From contig JAKPMW010000320.1 of assembly GCA_029548715.1 (NCBI GenBank), forward strand, positions 1 to 8,252: a DNA stretch of 8,252 bases, read 5' to 3'. Under the pieces are notes generated by a model that was not told the origin of the DNA, made no database searches, and worked only from the letters and a program-made list of their open reading frames with translations. Shown piece after piece: positions 5,884 through 8,252 of the stretch (positions within the stretch are counted from its first letter, which is position 1; each line of letters begins with the position of its first letter). Both the position numbers and the translations under genes were made by a program. The stretch is from Spirochaetota bacterium (lineage in GTDB: Bacteria > Spirochaetota > JAGLSM01 > JAKPMW01).

Positions 5884-6726
5884 CTACTTCGCGCTCTTGA
5901 GAACTACCGTATTGATCCGCACGTCCGTCTTTGGCTTGTCATTCTCATCGCGCTCAACCTTGGAGATGGCGTCGGCGATATCCTGTCCGGCAACGATGCC
6001 GCCAAAGACCGTATGCTTGCCGTTCAGCCAGGGAGTGTCGGCAACATTGATAAAAAACTGGCTGCCGTTTGAGTCTGGTCCCGAGTTGGCCATCGCCAGC
6101 GCCCCGCGGACGGCCGGGCGGCTTTTGAGACCCTTGGTGTAGCGGTAGCCGGCGGCCTGATAGAGCCGCTTGGGTGACCATCCGGCGATGGTATTGGTCG
6201 CCTTGTCCCAGAGTGGGGAGATCTCGTCCTGTCTTGCCTTGAACTGCTCCTCGGAGGTGATCTCCATGCTTTTTATGATATCCTGAAATGTCTTGCGGTA
6301 GACGGCGTTGAGTTCGTTGCCGTACATCCGGTCCTGTCCAACCTTGCCGTTGCCCAGGCCCAGTGCGTCTGCGTCGATCTCGTCGTCAAACTTGTAGCCC
6401 GGGTCACCCGTTCCGTTCCCCTTGGGACAGCCGGTCTGGTTCATGAAGTTGGGAATGACGCGGTGGAAAATAAGGTTGTCGTAAAATTTCTTCTGCGCCA
6501 GTTTGACAAAGTTTTCGCAGGTCTTGGGTGCCGCATCCCAGTAGAGTTCGACTTCAATGTCGCCCATTGAGGTTTCGATGACGGCGTGGGTGAACTTTGA
6601 GAGAGCCGGGTCGGCAGGTTGCGGAGCCTTGTCGGCCGGGGCTTCGGGCAAAAAGCCCGAATTCCCGCAGCCGCCCAGGGCTGCCGTGATAAAGATCGCC
6701 GCGAGGGCGATGCGGTTGAGTGTCAT
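5884..6726 (-). CDS. Lipoprotein cyclophilin-type peptidyl-prolyl cis-trans isomerase
   Basis: This 280-residue protein catalyses proline cis-trans isomerisation, probably during folding of envelope proteins. A lipoprotein signal ends in the lipobox LGGC, with C20 lipidated. The next residues are Gly and Asn with no Asp at +2, which in enterobacteria would favour the outer membrane. A Pro/Ala-rich tether reaches to about 42. The cyclophilin core has FHRVIPNFMNQ (87-97) and SNGSQFFI (219-226), then W233 and H238. Compared with human CypA, the catalytic Arg (R89), F94, M95, Q97, Q223, F225, W233 and H238 are all kept. About 75-80 extra residues lie between DDE (114-116) and RGALAMANSG (207-216). 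The ATG at 6726 is chosen because the signal peptide starts there; GGAGG lies 11 bases upstream. TTG at 6732, five bases after the same SD, is a possible alternative. It appears monocistronic, with its own terminator. Confidence 0.93.
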   Translation of the reverse strand: MTLNRIALAAIFITAALGGCGNSGFLPEAPADKAPQPADPALSKFTHAVIETSMGDIEVELYWDAAPKTCENFVKLAQKKFYDNLIFHRVIPNFMNQTGCPKGNGTGDPGYKFDDEIDADALGLGNGKVGQDRMYGNELNAVYRKTFQDIIKSMEITSEEQFKARQDEISPLWDKATNTIAGWSPKRLYQAAGYRYTKGLKSRPAVRGALAMANSGPDSNGSQFFINVADTPWLNGKHTVFGGIVAGQDIADAISKVERDENDKPKTDVRINTVVLKSAK

Positions 6727-6772
6727 GGCCAAGATTTCCTCCAGATCAGGTGTGGGAACACGTCCCCCGTCT

Positions 6773-6778
6773 AATATA
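6773..6778 (-). promoter_or_regulatory. Possible -10 of the cyclophilin gene
   Basis: TATATT on the minus strand (5/6 match) lies about 46 bases upstream of the ATG at 6726. No good -35 is seen at 16-18 bases, so the call is weak. Confidence 0.3.
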
Positions 6779-6808
6779 CGGATGGCACCGATCCCTGAGG
6801 AATCCGGG

Positions 6809-6844
6809 ATACGCATGATGAAATCATGTTTTTAGCATGCGTAT
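6809..6844. repeat. Inverted repeat in the divergent intergenic region
   Basis: ATACGCATG (6809-6817) and CATGCGTAT (6836-6844) form a perfect nine-bp inverted repeat with an 18-nt centre. A second dyad, CATGAT-GAA-ATCATG (6814-6828), overlaps its left arm and is followed by five T. It lies between the divergently transcribed cyclophilin and HD-GYP genes and could be an operator or a structured leader. The rest of 6727-6979 holds only the possible promoter elements listed separately and two TTGCAA copies (6870-6875, 6883-6888). Confidence 0.45.
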
Positions 6845-6936
6845 GCCCTGTGCGGGCCTTAGACCGGACTTGCAACATGGTATTGCAAAAAAATGATGCT
6901 TTCACCCGGATTCGCATCAAGCATAGCCGAATTTGT

Positions 6937-6942
6937 TATACT
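6937..6942 (+). promoter_or_regulatory. Likely -10 of the HD-GYP/PilZ gene
   Basis: TATACT (5/6 match) lies 37 bases before the ATG at 6980 and predicts a leader of about 30 nt. No convincing -35 was found at the usual spacing, so an activator or a different sigma factor is possible. Its position argues against an in-frame ATG at 6893 as the start. Confidence 0.4.
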
Positions 6943-6966
6943 CTCATGGAGGGAGATTGCAGAAAC

Positions 6967-6970
6967 GGAG
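6967..6970 (+). promoter_or_regulatory. Ribosome binding site of the HD-GYP/PilZ gene
   Basis: GGAG lies nine bases before the ATG at 6980. It is the nearest SD-like site and supports that start over the ATG at 6893, which has only an A-run and no SD upstream. Confidence 0.5.
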
Positions 6971-6979
6971 TGTCCGATC

Positions 6980-8050
6980 ATGCCCGGCGCAAATGATGCC
7001 AGAAACAGCCGTCTCGTCAAGTTTCGCAATCTCGAGCTTTTCGAGCTCTATGCCAGTGCCGCCAAGGAGGTGTACGTCAGGCTCTTCGACCAGCGCGAGA
7101 CCCTGATGGAAACCAAGCGTGCGCTTGAGGGCTACATCGACAAGCTGATTGACGGGATCGAGGAAAACAACCGGGCGGTGTTCGAGATCCTGGCCACTGT
7201 CGAGTTTGGCAACCGGTTTGTCTCGCACAGTCTCAAGACCACGATCATGTCGATCATCATCGGGAAGCAGTTGCGCTTTCCCGAAGGCAAGCTCTTTGCC
7301 GTGGGTTCGGCTGCGTTTTTGCACGATATCGGCAAGGCGAGAAGCGATAACCCCTTTTTGAACTCGTACTTCGGGGCGATAGATGATCCCCGGGATCTTG
7401 AAACCAATCATCCGATTATCGGTGCCAGTATCGTTTCCGAGTACCTTGGATACGGTGCAGACATTGCCCAGGGCGTGCGCAATCATCACGAACAGCTTGA
7501 CGGGAGCGGGTTTCCGCGGGGACTCAACGGGAGTTCCATCTCCCTGATGGACAGGGTGGTCTTTACCGCCAATTTTATCGACAACCTGCTCTACCGGACC
7601 GATTACTCCGGGATCGAGACCGTGTCGATGGCCATCCGGCACGCCTTTGAGCGGTTTCCCGGGAAATTTGACCCCGATATCAAGTCCGTCCTGCTTCATT
7701 TCACTGAAAAGCCCTCGGTCTCCAAGCGCCGTTTCGAGCGGACCGTGATCACGCTTGCCGCCAGCTACCGCCGCTGGGACAGTGGGGGGAATTTTTCCTG
7801 CCGCATTCTGGATATCTCGGGGAGCGGGGCCCGGATCCGCTGCAAGGACACCATGGTGACAGGGACCATGCTCTATCTCAATTTTGCCCTCTCCAACGTG
7901 ATGACCTTCAACGACATCGTCTGCAAGGTGGTACGGCGCATTCCGGATGAAAACGGTTATGTGTACGGGCTGGAAGTCGAGGACAAGACCGGCGCTATCC
8001 AGCAGAAGATCGATCGCTACGTCCAGCGCTACGTCATCAATCAGCGTTGA
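6980..8050 (+). CDS. HD-GYP domain protein with C-terminal PilZ domain
   Basis: The 356-residue protein is predicted to hydrolyse or sense the second messenger c-di-GMP. An N-terminal helical region (1-75) contains a probable coiled coil but no receiver domain. The HD-GYP domain spans about 76-245, with H83, HDIGK (115-119), NHP (H144) and HHEQLDGSGFP (169-179). Two signature changes are visible: GFP replaces GYP, and the late ADVFDAL motif reads ANFIDNL, so an Asn (N198) replaces an Asp that I believe binds metal. A PilZ domain follows (about 249-335) with RRFER (250-254, the RxxxR motif) and DISGSG (278-283, the DxSxxG motif), both needed for c-di-GMP binding. The ATG at 6980 fits the -10 at 6937 and GGAG at 6967; an in-frame ATG at 6893 would add 29 residues. 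No transmembrane helix is seen, so it is probably cytoplasmic. Whether it is an active phosphodiesterase or only a c-di-GMP effector is open. Confidence 0.92.
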   Translation: MPGANDARNSRLVKFRNLELFELYASAAKEVYVRLFDQRETLMETKRALEGYIDKLIDGIEENNRAVFEILATVEFGNRFVSHSLKTTIMSIIIGKQLRFPEGKLFAVGSAAFLHDIGKARSDNPFLNSYFGAIDDPRDLETNHPIIGASIVSEYLGYGADIAQGVRNHHEQLDGSGFPRGLNGSSISLMDRVVFTANFIDNLLYRTDYSGIETVSMAIRHAFERFPGKFDPDIKSVLLHFTEKPSVSKRRFERTVITLAASYRRWDSGGNFSCRILDISGSGARIRCKDTMVTGTMLYLNFALSNVMTFNDIVCKVVRRIPDENGYVYGLEVEDKTGAIQQKIDRYVQRYVINQR

Positions 8051-8101
8051 ACAAAAAAAACGTAAAAATCTTTTGACCCGGCGAACTCGGGTTTGTAGAT
8101 T
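8051..8101 (+). promoter_or_regulatory. tRNA-Asp promoter with A-rich upstream element
   Basis: TTGACC (8073-8078) and TAGATT (8096-8101) are 17 bases apart (5/6 and 4/6 matches). The 20 bases just before the -35 are mostly A, like an UP element. The predicted start is near 8108, a few bases before the tRNA, and the stretch after the -10 is GC-rich as in stable-RNA promoters. A five-bp dyad (ACCCG/CGGGT, 8076-8092) overlaps the -35 and spacer. Confidence 0.6.
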
Positions 8102-8114
8102 TCGTCCGTCGGTT

Positions 8115-8188
8115 GGAGGTGTAGCTCAGCTGGTTAGAGCGCTGGCCTGTCAAGCCAGAGGCCGCGGGTTCAAGTCCCGTCATCTCCG
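8115..8188 (+). tRNA. tRNA-Asp (anticodon GTC)
   Basis: The 74-base sequence folds into a full cloverleaf. The acceptor is GGAGGTG/CATCTCC with one G-U pair. The D arm is GCTC/GAGC. The anticodon stem is CTGGC/GCCAG around CTGTCAA, with anticodon GTC at 8149-8151. The variable loop has five bases, and the T arm carries TTCAAGT. The discriminator base is G, as expected for tRNA-Asp. CCA is not encoded (the next bases are ATA), so a CCA-adding enzyme is needed. Confidence 0.97.
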
Positions 8189-8196
8189 ATAGCTGC

Positions 8197-8223
8197 AATC
8201 GCCTGTATGGGCGATTTTTTTTT
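8197..8223 (+). terminator. Intrinsic terminator of tRNA-Asp
   Basis: AATCGCC (8197-8203) pairs with GGCGATT (8210-8216) around a six-base loop and runs into nine T (8215-8223). It lies nine bases after the tRNA. Nothing recognisable is seen in 8224-8252. Confidence 0.88.
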
Positions 8224-8252
8224 GCCCTGGGCAATGACAAGACAGCATGCTG

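Noticed and set aside
6727..6816. Start at 6816 for the cyclophilin gene
   Set aside because: It would put 30 non-hydrophobic residues before a standard lipoprotein signal peptide and would place the likely -10 and SD inside the gene.
6926..6933. GCCGAATT as a flagellar sigma28 -10 box
   Set aside because: No TAAA-like -35 lies at the required distance (the bases there are CGGA).
6893..6979. ATG at 6893 as start of the HD-GYP gene
   Set aside because: It lacks an SD, and the best -10 (6937-6942) lies downstream of it; the ATG at 6980 fits both promoter and SD.
6944..7699. A 251-codon open frame on the minus strand opposite the HD-GYP gene
   Set aside because: The plus strand carries clear HD-GYP and PilZ motifs. 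The antisense frame has no recognisable domain and is a by-product of GC-rich codon use.
8076..8094. ACCCG/CGGGT dyad as terminator of the HD-GYP gene
   Set aside because: It has only five pairs and three T, and it overlaps the tRNA promoter; it is too weak to call as a terminator.
7947..8192. Plus-strand frame ending in VAQLVRALACQARGRGFKSRHL
   Set aside because: This is the forward-strand tRNA translation artefact, overlapping the end of the HD-GYP gene in another frame.
8037..8240. Antisense open frame over the tRNA whose translation contains GLEPAASGLTGQRSNQLSYT
   Set aside because: This is a well-known artefact of translating the reverse strand of a tRNA gene; the tRNA cloverleaf explains the sequence.

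Overview
The window is ordinary-looking bacterial chromosome of moderately high GC. It is densely coded, uses ATG and GTG starts with strong Shine-Dalgarno (SD) sites, and encodes a lipoprotein signal peptide, c-di-GMP signalling and a phosphorelay kinase. This fits a Gram-negative, probably free-living bacterium. I cannot name the phylum; a spirochaete or deltaproteobacterium-like host is only a guess. No mobile element, CRISPR array or clear sign of recent transfer was seen.

Bases 1-5784 (minus strand, read from right to left) look like one operon of six genes. In order these are a soluble zinc-ribbon/DUF4178 protein (5784-5161), a larger zinc-ribbon/DUF4178 protein with two membrane segments (5133-3661), a very basic 66-residue membrane or exported miniprotein (3627-3427), a two-helix DUF350 protein (3373-2993), a polyamine aminopropyltransferase fused to an N-terminal membrane domain (2996-1464), and a REC-histidine kinase-REC hybrid (1403 to beyond the left edge). 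The first five form a recognisable 'membrane polyamine' neighbourhood: DUF350, DUF4178 and membrane-fused spermidine-synthase-like genes are, from my recollection of these families, repeatedly found together, but their joint role is not established. The miniprotein and the kinase are the parts I cannot match to a known version. A sigma70-like promoter lies just upstream, with its -10 in the loop of the terminator of the preceding gene.

Bases 5884-6726 (minus strand) encode a lipoprotein cyclophilin-type peptidyl-prolyl isomerase with a large insertion in the catalytic domain. It ends in a 14-bp hairpin terminator. A 253-bp divergent intergenic region (6727-6979) holds an inverted repeat and -10-like sites.

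Bases 6980-8050 (plus strand) encode an HD-GYP plus PilZ protein, a predicted c-di-GMP phosphodiesterase or effector. A tRNA-Asp(GTC) gene (8115-8188) follows with its own strong promoter, an A-rich upstream stretch and an intrinsic terminator.

The most interesting points are the six-gene minus-strand cluster and the compact terminator/promoter/anti-SD arrangement in front of it.
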